A stretch of 27,827 nucleotides of DNA from Paramacrobiotus richtersi (lineage: Eukaryota; Tardigrada; Eutardigrada; Parachela; Macrobiotidae), in assembly GCA_034698045.1 (NCBI GenBank), contig JAQGAU010000461.1, positions 1-27,827 of the forward strand. The letters run 5' to 3'. The translations under genes were made by a program, and so were the position numbers. Of the stretch, positions 1 to 9,352 are shown piece after piece. The notes under the pieces were generated by a model. The model was not told the DNA's origin, searched no databases, and saw nothing but the letters and a program-made list of their open reading frames with translations. How positions within the stretch are numbered: position 1 is the stretch's first letter; the number at the start of each line of letters is the position of its first letter.

Positions 1-444
1 CGCACAAACGGATTTCTTCACAGTGCATATCCATGTTTTGGTTATTAAAAACAATAATGCACCTTGGTGCAACGGTTACAGGTGCGCGGCTGTCTTGATC
101 TCACTTATAGTTATAGCAATGGGTGGAATATCGTCTTAAATGCTGAAAAATTTAAATGTATTTTTGTCACAACGTTTTACAGTACCTTCCAAGGGTTAGC
201 AACTGCGTGTTACAATGAACGTTAATCAGTTTATTGTAATTTTTCCTGAGAAATCTAAGCCGGGAGAACAAATAATTTTAATTACAGAACCTTAGTTTTA
301 AATTCTGTTTTCGAGATACAACTGGGTGCGAAAACATAATCCTTGAAAATATGGTCTTGACAGGAAGGAACACACCTGTACAGTACGTGCTACCGAACTT
401 TGGACATTATCGCTCGGAAAATCAAAGCCAAACTGAACGGTCGG
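1..444. other. Non-coding stretch, probably intron 2 of unit 0
   Basis: I see no credible coding sequence here. If the LRR remnant at 445-492 kept the layout of its neighbours, its large LRR exon would lie to the left of position 1, and this stretch would be its intron. That placement is inferred from the spacing in the neighbouring units, where intron 2 is 301-382 bp. Confidence 0.4.
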
Positions 445-492
445 TCTTCGCAGTACCGACCGGATCGTCCCGATCATCTCGGCCAGCACTCG
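445..492 (-). pseudogene. Remnant of LRR-family exon 2 (unit 0)
   Basis: Read on the minus strand, this encodes SAGRDDRDDPVGTAK, matching the end of exon 2 in unit 3 (SAGPDNRGDPAGTAK) and unit 2 (SAGRDNPVDPVGTAK). The splice donor found directly after this block in units 1-3 is not conserved. The N-terminal part of exon 2 and the signal-peptide exon are missing. The next bases, from about 500, already match the far upstream flank of units 2 and 3, so an internal deletion has fused the two. The matching large exon, if present, lies outside the window. Confidence 0.6.
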
Positions 493-499
493 GCCAGGG

Positions 500-690
500 C
501 TCGCAATAAATTCCTGTATGATCGTTGTGTGCTAACTTGGGTGCGCCGAACCTTGTTTTATGAGTCACCGTGTTGGTTAATGTAGACTCTACCTTATCTG
601 ATCATATTCAGTGGAGTACAAACTTACGCGAAATGCATTCTAAGTCTCGCTTTGGCATCGCAGCCGGTTCGCATACTGTCAGTCTCTTGA
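500..690 (-). repeat. Upstream-flank repeat of the LRR array, copy 1
   Basis: This segment matches the 5' flanks of unit 2 (about 4370-4510) and unit 3 (about 7110-7290). Shared landmarks are a block around ATGATCGTTGT, one around TTTATGAGTCACCGTGTTG and a GATCA-containing block. It probably carries duplicated promoter-side DNA. No core promoter element can be called with confidence. From 690 to 904 I see nothing further. Confidence 0.55.
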
Positions 691-904
691 GTTAGAAGAT
701 CTTTCTTTCCATGTACATAAATACTTGCTGAAGTCTGCCTTAACAGTTTTCTTTGCTTGTTTTCTATTAAAAAATGCATTGTACATGTTCTGTGCATAAT
801 TTGTGTCTTCACTCGTAACTAGTTATATCTCTTCATAAGTTCGTACCACTTTTCAGCAGAGAGACAACAACAGTGTAAGCAAAGCGTGCAAACGGTTTAG
901 TACT

Positions 905-2160
905 TCAAGCTTTGACCCCTGCGCCCTTTTTCTTGCAGTCGGCAATGGGTTTCTCCATGTCCAGAAAACTGCTTGTAAAGTTCCCCAGCTTAAAGATCTT
1001 TCCAATTCCCTGGCTTTTCTGAAGCGCAGGTTTCTTCTTCAAAAACTGCCACAACCAGGCGTTCTTTGTATCGCAGTTCAATCGTTGCCAAACCGCCACC
1101 CGCTCCTCATCCCAGTCCCCGAGGTCATTACCCAGAGCCAGTGCCTGCAGTGTGGGAAGATCGGTAAACGTGCCTGCCTCGACCGACAGCAACGGAGTGC
1201 CTTTGAATTCGATAGCGCGAATGTTCTTCATCCCCTTGAAGTCCCCCTTGTGTAGGTTTAATCCGGGATACCGACAGTACACGAAACGCAGATCGAGTAA
1301 GTTGGTCAGACCGATGGCGGGGAACCGGGAGGTCAGGTCAGATTGGGGTATATGTTCGAGGACGAACTCGACAATTCTCTGACCGATCCGTGACAAGACA
1401 GCAGGGTCGACCAGGGCTGCATCTTTCTGGAGGTTCACGGCCACTGCGCGGTTGGAGCTGTTGTTGCGAACTTGCTCAATCTTTTTAATTAAACTCTGAA
1501 ATACAGAAACATATTTGTACGTGACGTTTAGCTCCTAAGGAAAACAAGCATCACAATGAACGGTAATTTGTTCTATGTTTTCTAGGATGCAGGTGAATCA
1601 GCGTTCTTAATCATATCATAATAGTTGTTTAGTTTGCTACAGGCGCAGGCGACATACGTACACAGTTTACTGCAGCGCAAAGAGGTATTATCTAGCCTTT
1701 AGCGTTCTGTACAGTCATGACTACAAAGAACAGCATCTTGTGATTTTCGAGCATTAAAAGCATGATGTGATCTTTCAAAAAAGCGTTATTCCATATTATT
1801 TAAATAGTTCATTTTTCATAGAAAGAAACGTGATACGTCCGATCAACTTTGTACTGTATCATATTATCCAAATTTACCGCTTTTGGAGTAACGTCAGGAT
1901 CTTCCACATTACGATTGCTAGCAATCAGTATGATATGGGTTTGAGAGGCGCATACATCCTCGAAAGGTTCATTTTCCGTTACCGTGCAGACCTCACCGGG
2001 ATGCAACGAAGACACGTCGAATTTGAACATCTCGCCCACCGCTGGCCGGCCTAGAAGAATGCGGTGCACAAAAATGTCACCAAGATTTACAGGCTAATCT
2101 CGATATGGAACACTTACAGATGCAAACAAGGATCAAGATACAACCGCTCAACCAGCGCAT
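905..2160 (-). CDS. Secreted leucine-rich-repeat protein, unit 1 (3 exons, 268 aa)
   Basis: Exons by eye: 2160-2118, 2050-1878 and 1495-905. Exon 1 encodes a signal peptide starting MRWLSGCILILVCI and ends with donor GTAAGTG. The 67-bp first intron splits a codon after its first base. Exon 2 carries the family motif GEMFKFDVSSLHPGEVC and ends at donor GTAAAT. Exon 3 starts SLIKKIEQVRNNSSNR after a TTTCAG acceptor and ends VKA-TGA. It contains two or three LRR-like stretches (LTNLLDLRFVYC, MKNIRAIEFKGT, FTDLPTLQALAL), then an LRRCT-like cap with NCDTKNAWLWQFL. The frame is open throughout, so this copy looks functional. An extracellular binding role is inferred from the signal peptide and LRRs; no ligand can be named. 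The exact family is not recognised. Exon 2 is 33 nt shorter than in unit 3, in a variable linker. Confidence 0.82.
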
Positions 2161-2704
2161 TGTCGTGGTGTTATACTTATAGTTCAGCAACAGACAGTGA
2201 TCAGAATACCCTAGACTACCGGTTAGATGAGGTATTCAAAAATTTGTCTAGCCGGTGTGCGTGTGGAAAACGCCGTCACATTGATTCCAGCTTATATTTT
2301 GTTCAAACATAGAAATTTTCAGTTGGCCCGCAGGTTTGTGTCACCGGCTAGACAACTGTTTCTTGAGCATAATTCAACAGGCAGAACAAGAATATTATAC
2401 CAACATTGCTCACTGAGCCACAGCAAACCCGTCTGGAAATTTTCAAGAATTTTTCTGGTATTCAAGAAGTATGACTGGTTAATTATTCGCGCAGTCACAG
2501 TGCCTAATTTTTCGCACCTTATGATGATGGAAAACAACCTCGTTCTAAATGTATTGCATAAACAGTTACGTACTAAATCAATTTCATGCATTCATTGGCA
2601 TTTATTTCACTTGTTTAATGCGGCTGTTAATTCTATAACCAACAATTCTTAGTTGCTACTCATCTGAATAGCCTAATCAACGCAGACTGACAACTGAGCG
2701 TAGC
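2161..2704. other. Spacer between units 1 and 2
   Basis: No gene is supported here. The 5' flank of unit 1 does not obviously contain the conserved upstream block seen in units 0, 2 and 3. The minus-strand sequence just before its ATG is AT-rich (ACTATAAGTATAACA), which might serve a promoter function but cannot be assigned. The stretch contains the inverted repeat at 2244-2355. Confidence 0.4.
2244..2355. repeat. Inverted repeat with perfect 14-bp arms
   Basis: TTGTCTAGCCGGTG at 2244-2257 is the exact reverse complement of CACCGGCTAGACAA at 2342-2355, with an 84-bp interior. It could be a small decayed inverted-repeat transposon. No clear target-site duplication flanks it, so mobility is not demonstrated. 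Confidence 0.5.
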
Positions 2705-4223
2705 TTAGGCGTTAACGGCTGTCCCGTTCCCTGAACAATCGGCACTAGGTTGGTCCACTTCCACGAAACTGCTTGTAAAGTTCCCCAACGTAAAGATCTC
2801 TCCGGGTTCTCGATCTCTCAGAAGGTCAGGTTTCCCTGCCAAAAACTGCCACAACCAGGCGTTCTTTGCATCGCACTTGAGTCGCTGCCACATCGCCATC
2901 TGCCCCTCGTCCCAGTCAGGGAGGTCATTGATCAGAGCCAACGTCTGCAGCGTGGGAAGGTCCGTGAACGTGCCTGCCTCGAGCGACTCGATCGGGGTTC
3001 CTTTGAATTCAACGGCGCGGAGGTTCTTCATTCCACTGAAATCAACCTTGTGCAGGCTGAGTCCGGGATTGCGGCAGTACCAGAAGCGCAGGTCGACCAG
3101 GTTGGTCAGACCGAATGCTGGAAACCGGGAGGTCAGGTCACGTTTGGACATTTGACTGATTATTAGCTCGACAATCTGCTGGCCGATTGGTGCAAAGATG
3201 GCAGCGTCGATTAAGGACGGATCGTTCGAGAGGTGCACGGCTACTGCGCGGTTTGCACTCTTGTTCCGAATTTGCTCTATATCTTCGAATAAATTCTGAA
3301 AAATGCATACGGCTAATTGTATATTTTTTCGCTACATCTACCGCTAGGCTGGTCGAGCAGACATTCCAATAAGACGTAGCCTTCTGTAATTTCCCGACAT
3401 ATTTATACATACCGGGAAAACATGATCTGTAATTCTAAATATAGAATAATAATTTTATGTTTCAATTCCCCAAGGTGCACTACGTTAATGTATTCAGTAC
3501 AATAAGGTGTAAAAATAAAATCCATAGATTATGGTTTTGGCGGAAAGGAGCGTATAATACGTAACAGATGCAAACGATATTCGCCTACGGGCGCTTAAAA
3601 ACTTAACGTCTAACTTACCGCTTTCGCCGTTCCTACTGGATCCACCGGATTATCTCGGCCAGCACTTAGTTTGATATGGGTTTGAATTGAGCACAAATTA
3701 ACGAAGAATTAATTACATTGGGAAATCGTTCTTTAGCTTGTGTTCGCCGGGTACTTATAGTTCATGGTACTATCAGTGGTTCTGGTAATTTTTCACAGGG
3801 AGCGCAAATCTACCAGAAGCACCTCTACCAGAACCAGTTCTTGTTTCCGCATGGAAATAATGCGCGTTGATGTTCGTTTGATTTTGTCTACAGTCTCTTA
3901 GGGTGCTAACTGGGATAAACTTTTTGTCTGATTTTTGGAAGTTTTATTGTGTCAACATTATTTCCAGGCTGTTGCCAAAATTAATAAAGGAACCAGTGGC
4001 AGTACCAACTGGTAGTACCACGAACTATAAGTACCCGTTTTCGCTTTAGCAAACACAACTCATCGGGACGCAGTGAAGATACGTCAAAGCGAAACAGTTC
4101 GCCAGTCACTTCCCCGCCTGAAAATTTCAGTTTTTGAAAAAATGTGTTCCTAGTAACGGCTAATGTCAATCTGTGCTTACCGATACAAAAGAGGAGTAAG
4201 ACGCAACCGCTCCACCAGCGCAT
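2705..4223 (-). pseudogene. Secreted LRR protein, unit 2, disrupted by transposon
   Basis: Exon 1 (4223-4181) encodes MRWWSGCVLLLFCI and ends at a GTAAGC donor. Exon 2 (4117-3619) begins GGEVTGELFRFDVSS, and its distal end (SAGRDNPVDPVGTAKA, then GTAAGT) is recognisable. The two parts are separated by an inverted-repeat element at 3748-4036. Translation enters the element and stops after about 23 further residues. Even with the element ignored, an indel near 3700-3725 relative to unit 3 shifts the frame. Exon 3 (3295-2705) is fully open, 591 nt like units 1 and 3, and very similar to unit 3 in protein. The damage is therefore confined to exon 2, which suggests recent inactivation or exon 3 maintained by gene conversion. 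Skipping exon 2 would not restore frame, because exon 1 ends in phase 1 and exon 3 starts in phase 0. Confidence 0.8.
3748..4036. mobile_element. MITE-like inverted-repeat element inside LRR exon 2
   Basis: The ends are inverted: GGGTACTTATAGTTCATGGT on the left matches GGGTACTTATAGTTCGTGGT read inward from the right. The similarity continues imperfectly for about 30 bp. Flanks GTGTTCGC (3740-3747) and GTTTTCGC (4037-4044) agree at 7 of 8 positions and look like a target-site duplication. Units 1 and 3 are paralogous empty sites. The 289-bp element has no coding capacity, so it would need a transposase in trans. An 8-bp duplication would fit several superfamilies, including hAT; I cannot assign one. 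Confidence 0.78.
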
Positions 4224-4520
4224 TATCGATCGGGTTAGAATTCCTCAAACTAAAAAACTGACAAGCAAGGATATTCTTAATTGGCTTTAATATGTTCAGC
4301 AATTCAGCGTTGTTGTAGGCCAATGCAGATGCGTTATTATCCTCAAGTCTGTTTGTAGTTTGTCTTGGTGAGCGTGGCTCGCTGTAAATTCCGGTATGAT
4401 CGTTGTCTTCTGAACTTTGATGCACCCAACGTTGTTTTGCGAGCTGCCGTGCTGTCTTCCATGTACTGTGTACTGTAGACAGCCTTATTTGATCAGATAC
4501 ACTTGCATAAGAAATCGCAT
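4224..4520 (-). repeat. Upstream-flank repeat of the LRR array, copy 2
   Basis: This is the 5' flank of unit 2 and is alignable by eye with the 5' flank of unit 3 (6949-7260). Just before the ATG the minus strand reads GAATTCTAACCCGATCGATA, against GAATTTTAACACGGTCGACA in unit 3. The distal half is also shared with 500-640. It is likely the duplicated promoter and 5' UTR region of the LRR genes. Confidence 0.55.
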
Positions 4521-5735
4521 AAGAAATTTCATCGTGCGGAAGTGTTAGTTGTTAACATTTCACTGTATAGACCAATACGTACATGTTATAATTATACTGT
4601 GTTAGCCATAGCCGGCCCCATGAAATATGGTATAAATAGATTGTGAAAACGACAACCTTACAGTCGTTGCATGACGTGCAGCGGCAGAATGTCTTTCGGA
4701 AACAGCAGTTTTCGTCCCCAGAAATGGCAAACACACAGGAAGCAACACGCATGAGCTGACCTGAGTGGTGTTGCGTACAACCAATGTAACCAATGTTTCT
4801 AGGTATCGGGATGGATGCCGAGTAATCGCAGTCTGCTTTTATCCATCCATGCAGACGGGGAAAAAGAGTATCATTTCAATGTTTATGGTGTTAACATCTG
4901 TTTTTCCGTCTCCGAGTTTATTGCTCTACAATTATTCGTTCAAATTAAATTCTAAGCCATCGGTTAAGGGTCAAGGTTGAGGTTTGGTAATAAGATTTTA
5001 TGCTGACTGACATCTGGCACAATATTATGTTTTACCGGCTCACAAGTGCATTACTTCATTTCAATCAGGATTACTATCAAAATTCCGTAGGCACATTTTT
5101 GCTTGCCCATTAAGTTCGCTTTGCTAAACATCAACTGATAGTAAGGCAGACACGACAAGAATCTTTCCTAGTAGGGACAGATGCTTACTGTACACTTCAG
5201 AGAACTGAAGTATCATTGTGGAATTTTATAGGCTTTTGATCCTGATGATACTGACAATTGTGAGATATCATTTACCTAATACCTACTGCAAAGCATTAAG
5301 AAATTCGGCACTGTCATATACGAGTGCATGCATGTAAAATACGGTCTCACAATGCTTCTGACTCACAGTTTTGTCGCTATGCAGTATATGTTCGCCCAAA
5401 GCTCGCAGGTAGTTAAATCTACGTGCCACCAGCCAGACAACTCTCGGCGAAGCGCAGCTTAAGACGCATTAAAGGAACAATTATTACAATATAACAGCTC
5501 GCCCGCCGAGTACCAGTAAACATGCCATTTTGAGCGTTTCTGCGAAAAACAGGCTTTAAACAATTATGATTAGAGGATAATTACTCACGGAATGTGCTGT
5601 TAGCTAGCGGAAAATAGTCCATGCACGAACAGACATCAATTTTACCAGTTTCCCCTAATTATTATCGCCACCACTGCGACTGTTAAAATTAATCTCGTAA
5701 TCGAACTATTAAATTCACAGCAGACTGAGCGCAGC
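4521..5735. other. Spacer between units 2 and 3, no gene seen
   Basis: About 1.2 kb without a supportable gene, RNA gene or repeat. A TATAAATA string on the plus strand near 4634 is isolated and has no coding sequence suitably placed after it. Confidence 0.4.
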
Positions 5736-6948
5736 TCAAGCGCTGACTGCCGTCCCGTTCCCTGTACAGTCGGCACTGGGTTGGTCCACATCCAGGAAAG
5801 TGCTCGTGAAGTTGCCCAGCGTGAAGATCTTCCCGATTCCTCGGCTTTTTTCAAGGTCAGGTTTCCCTGTCAAAAACTGCCACAGCCAGGCGTTCTTTGC
5901 GTCGCACTTCAAGCGGTGCCATACAGCCATCCGCCCTTTATCCCAGTCAGTGAGGTCATTGATCAAAGCCAACGTCTGTAGTGTGGGAAGATCCGTAAAC
6001 GTGCCTGTCTCGATCGATTCGATCGGGGTTCCTTTGAATTCGATGGCGCGGATGTTCTTCATCCCGCTGAAATCAGCCTTGTGCAGACTGAGTCCGGGAT
6101 CACGGCAGTACCAGAAGCGCAAATCGACAAGGTTGGTCAGACCGAAGGCGGGAAACCGGGACGTCAGGTCACCTTTGGACATTTGATGGATTATCAGCTC
6201 GACAATTTGCTTGCCGATTGGTGCGAAGATGGAGGCGTTGACTAAGGAGGGATCGCGCCCGAGGTACACGGCCACGGCGCGGTTTGCGCTTTTGTTCCGA
6301 ATTTGTTCGATGTCTTCGATTAAATTCTGAAAAAATTAAATTGTATTTTTTTGCAACGCCTGGCTGCCTAGAATAGCTAGCATTACAACGAGCCATAACT
6401 TCTCGTAATTTGATACCATTTACTAAATTTAAATAGATTTAATTAGAAGTTTCGAAATGTCATGTCGATGAAAGTCTGGGACAGGGAAGATATAATATTA
6501 TCATTGTCATTCACGTTCTTATAGGGGTTTAGATGCCTTTTTCGAGAAGCAAAACAGAATCGATGAGGAAATGATTTTAACAGAGAGGAGTGTAAATGGA
6601 ATACGTACGACCAAACGCCAAACATACCGTTTTCGCAGTGCCGGCTGGATCGCCCCGATTATCCGGGCCAGCACTTAATTTAATATGCGTTTGGATTGGG
6701 CACAAATTAATCATGGGTTCATTTGGAAATCGTTGTTTGGGTTGTTTTCGCCAAATAGCCGTTAACGAACACAACTCATCAGGACGTAGAGAGGATACGT
6801 CAAAGTTGAACAACTCGCCCAGCACTGGCCGGCCTGAAAAATGCAGTTCTTGACAAATCTTCCTAGGTTAACGACTGGTCTAAATGACTATGTAGATCTA
6901 CAACTTACCGATACAAAAGAGTAATAAGATGCAACCGCTCCACCGCAT
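5736..6948 (-). CDS. Secreted leucine-rich-repeat protein, unit 3 (3 exons, 278 aa)
   Basis: Exons: 6948-6909 (MRWSGCILLLFCI, donor GTAAGT), 6833-6628 (acceptor TTTTCAG, donor GTATGT) and 6326-5736 (acceptor TTCTCAG-like, TTTTTTCAG on the minus strand). Phases match unit 1 (phase 1, then phase 0) and the frame is open to TGA. After the signal peptide, exon 2 has the motif GELFNFDVSSLRPDELC, a variable linker, and QTHIKLSAGPDNRGDP. Exon 3 carries LRR-like stretches (LTNLVDLRFWYC, MKNIRAIEFKGT, FTDLPTLQTLAL) and an LRRCT-like cap (KCDAKNAWLWQFL), and ends with a conserved Cys in SADCTGNGTAVSA. It is probably secreted. Function and ligand are unknown. This is the best-preserved copy and a good reference for the family. 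Confidence 0.84.
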
Positions 6949-7290
6949 TGTCGACCGTGTTAAAATTCTTCAGTAAGAATTGTCAGGCCCGGAAATTCCT
7001 AACTTACTGTAATATGCATTCAGCCATTCGGTGCCGTTATATAACAGTTCCTGTCGTTGGTTTTGATCTATACTGTCTTGGCAGGACGTGTTTCGCTTTC
7101 ATGTTCGCCCCAGGCCGGCAATAATTTCCAGTGCGATCGTTGTTTGCTAAACTTTGATGCCCCCAGTCTTGTTTTATGAGTCACCGTGTTGTCTTCAATG
7201 TAGGCTCTACCTTACTTGATCAGATAAATGTGAACTTCCGCAAAGTTTATTCCGAGGCTAACTTTCTTACACGTAGCCAGTTCTCAGGCT
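6949..7290 (-). repeat. Upstream-flank repeat of the LRR array, copy 3
   Basis: This is the 5' flank of unit 3, matching 4224-4520 and, in its distal half, 500-690. It contains the shared TTTATGAGTCACCGTGTTG block near 7175. Probably promoter-side DNA carried along by tandem duplication. From 7291 to 7561 I see only a short imperfect direct repeat (CACCGCAATGTGTCAA and TACCGCAAGGTGTCAA, about 7418-7453). Confidence 0.55.
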
Positions 7291-7561
7291 ATCAGCCTGT
7301 CAGATGGAAAAGCTCGAGTACGCATGTTATCTCGCCAACCTAGAAGAATTTCACATTACTTTAGGTACGCACACTTTAATCTCTCATCTAATATGTCCCA
7401 TTACAGTAGAAGCACCGCAATGTGTCAATATCACAGTACCGCAAGGTGTCAAATGGGCGCACCGTGCACGAACTCGTTATGCGTGAATAAAGGGCCAAAT
7501 TAAACCAGCAGGACTGAACTGCCATTTCACTGGGAAATGGAAATATGCGGTCTTCAAGTTT

Positions 7562-8130
7562 GAAATGGAGAATAACCTGCACTGAACCACACCGATTCGC
7601 ATGTGGTCTCACCGTCCACGTACTTATAATTATGTGCAAAACGGACAGATCTGAAGTAATAGAGCATGTATTTTCTACAACGTCCAGCCGGTCTTGCACC
7701 ATTTTTTCCTCCACGCGTTTCTGCTTCTTCTTCTCAGCGTCCCAAACAACTACCGCTTCCACCACATTCCCAAGCACGGAAGGGCTTTTAGCCGCTCTGC
7801 AATGTGCGTACCGTTTTTGGGACAGCTCCCAGCGCCCGATAGTCTTTACTTTTCCCATTTATGAACTGGTAATCGGCAAAGATTCTGTTGCGGAAAACGG
7901 TTGCTCCTGCAGTGTCGTCCGTCGCATGCTCTGAGATTCGGTCATTCCAACGGTAGCGGAATTACTTCGCGGTAGGTAGCGGTAGCGTGTTACTTGTGTC
8001 AGTGGGGGCCGTCGTGCAAGCTTCAAAACGCGCAACCGATAGCAATCCTTGCAGATATTTGGTATAGAGAAAGGATGCACCGGCGGTATTGTGGATTCCA
8101 GCTCTCGCGGGCTTAGTTTTCGCGAGAACG
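7562..8130 (-). pseudogene. Decayed F-box gene copy
   Basis: Minus-strand translation in shifting frames matches the C-terminal part of the intact F-box gene at 10293-11211. YLQGLLSVARFEA corresponds to YFHGLNVVARFLKA, RPPLTQV to RPPLKQL, GMTESQSMR to GMAEHSGNRM, VFRNRIFADY to VFRNTIVADF, and VVEAVVVWDAEKKKQKRV to MVEAVLVLDPKKKKRV. At least two frame changes are needed. The F-box end is not recognisable. Nucleotide similarity runs past the stop to a shared GAAATGGAGAATAACC. Relative to the intact gene, about 17 codons plus the 142-bp intron position are missing. That could be a deletion or a processed origin. Confidence 0.72.
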
Positions 8131-8435
8131 GTTTTCTGTGATATACGCATTGAGACCATGATTGAACGTTACATCGCCGGCAAGCCCGACATAATTTAAC
8201 CCAGACCGAGCGTGCGCGTGCAGTGGAAGTGCAACTAACGCTCATTTAACGGCTTTGCGTTGGACAGCGACAGCATGTGGGAATAATTAACGATGCCGGT
8301 TCTGAATATATGAATTAATCACAAAAGATATTCACTTGATTTTTAACCGCCCCTCGAATAATTTGTAGAGCCCTCTTTTAAAAATATATGATTTAAGTCG
8401 GAATGTACAGATAATCAAGGAAGACAAATTTTGGT

Positions 8436-9352
8436 TCAAACGCTGACCGCCGTCCCGTTCCCCGTACAGTTGGCGCTAAGCTGCTCCACATAGATGGGAC
8501 CACTTCTATACTTCCCCAGCTTAAACGTCAATCCATATCCCCGGTCTTTCTGAACTTCAGGTTTCCCGATCAAAAACTCCCACAACCAAGCGTTCTGTGG
8601 ATCGCAGTGGAATCGCAGCCCAACGGTTACCAGATCCTGATCCAAATGTCCCACGCGATTGCTCAAAAGCAAAGTCTGTAGTGTGGGAAGATCCGTGAAC
8701 GCCGGCCTCGACCGACTTAATCGAGGTTCTTTTGAATTTGATGGCGCGGATGTTCTTCATCCCACTGAAATCGGCCTTGTGCAGCTGAAGTCCGGGATCA
8801 CGGCAATTCTAGAAGCGTAGATCAAGCAAGTTGATCAGACGGAATGCGGGGAGCCGGGAGGTGAGGTCAGCTTGCGATATGCCCTGGAGGATAAACTCAA
8901 CAATGTGCTGGCTGATCGGTGCGAAGATGACAGGGACAACGAGGGACGTGCTGCCTTTGGGGGTCACGGCCGCTGTGCGGTTGGCGCTCTGATTCCGGAT
9001 TTGCTCAATGTTGTGGATTAGATCATGCAAAACCGAGAGGTGTGCGTTCTGATGTGCGCTAGTATAACAACAAACATAGGGTTATGTGGTATATGAAAGG
9101 TCACAAAAATGCAGCAAAAACAACAATTATAAGATTTAAGTTTTAGCGTTTTCAACAACAATTACTATTATTATTTGAAATCAAAATTACGAAACACCGG
9201 TGAGGTGCCACAGATTCGGGATAAATGCTCGGCGTACATACGATCGAACTTTACGCATTATAGGGGAACCACCGCAGAATTTATCGTTTTCCTCCGGTGG
9301 CGGCCGGATCTGCTATATCACCTTCGCCAGCACTCAATCTAATATTGGTTTC
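8436..9352 (-). pseudogene. Secreted LRR protein, unit 4, decayed
   Basis: Exon 3 homology runs from about 9048 down to 8436 and carries three clear lesions. The acceptor AG is replaced (TTTTGCAT where units 2 and 3 have TTTTCAG). The conserved RFWYC Trp codon is TAG (near 8810). A 2-nt deletion in the EAGTFTDLP segment (near 8700) shifts the frame. The C-terminal cap (RFHCDPQNAWLWEFL) is still readable. A piece of exon 2 (about 9352-9285, NIRLSAGEGDIADPAATGGK) survives, and its donor has mutated to AT. No DVSSL motif or signal-peptide exon is found upstream. This is the oldest-looking copy of the array. Confidence 0.8.

Noticed and set aside
2750-3166. Plus-strand frames antisense to LRR exon 3 (also at 1152-1382 and 5800-6186)
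   Set aside because: They recur in every copy only because exon 3 is conserved on the minus strand. The antisense products resemble nothing and differ in frame.
4634-4641. TATAAATA as a TATA box
   Set aside because: It is on the plus strand with no plus-strand gene following within a plausible distance. The nearby LRR genes are on the minus strand.
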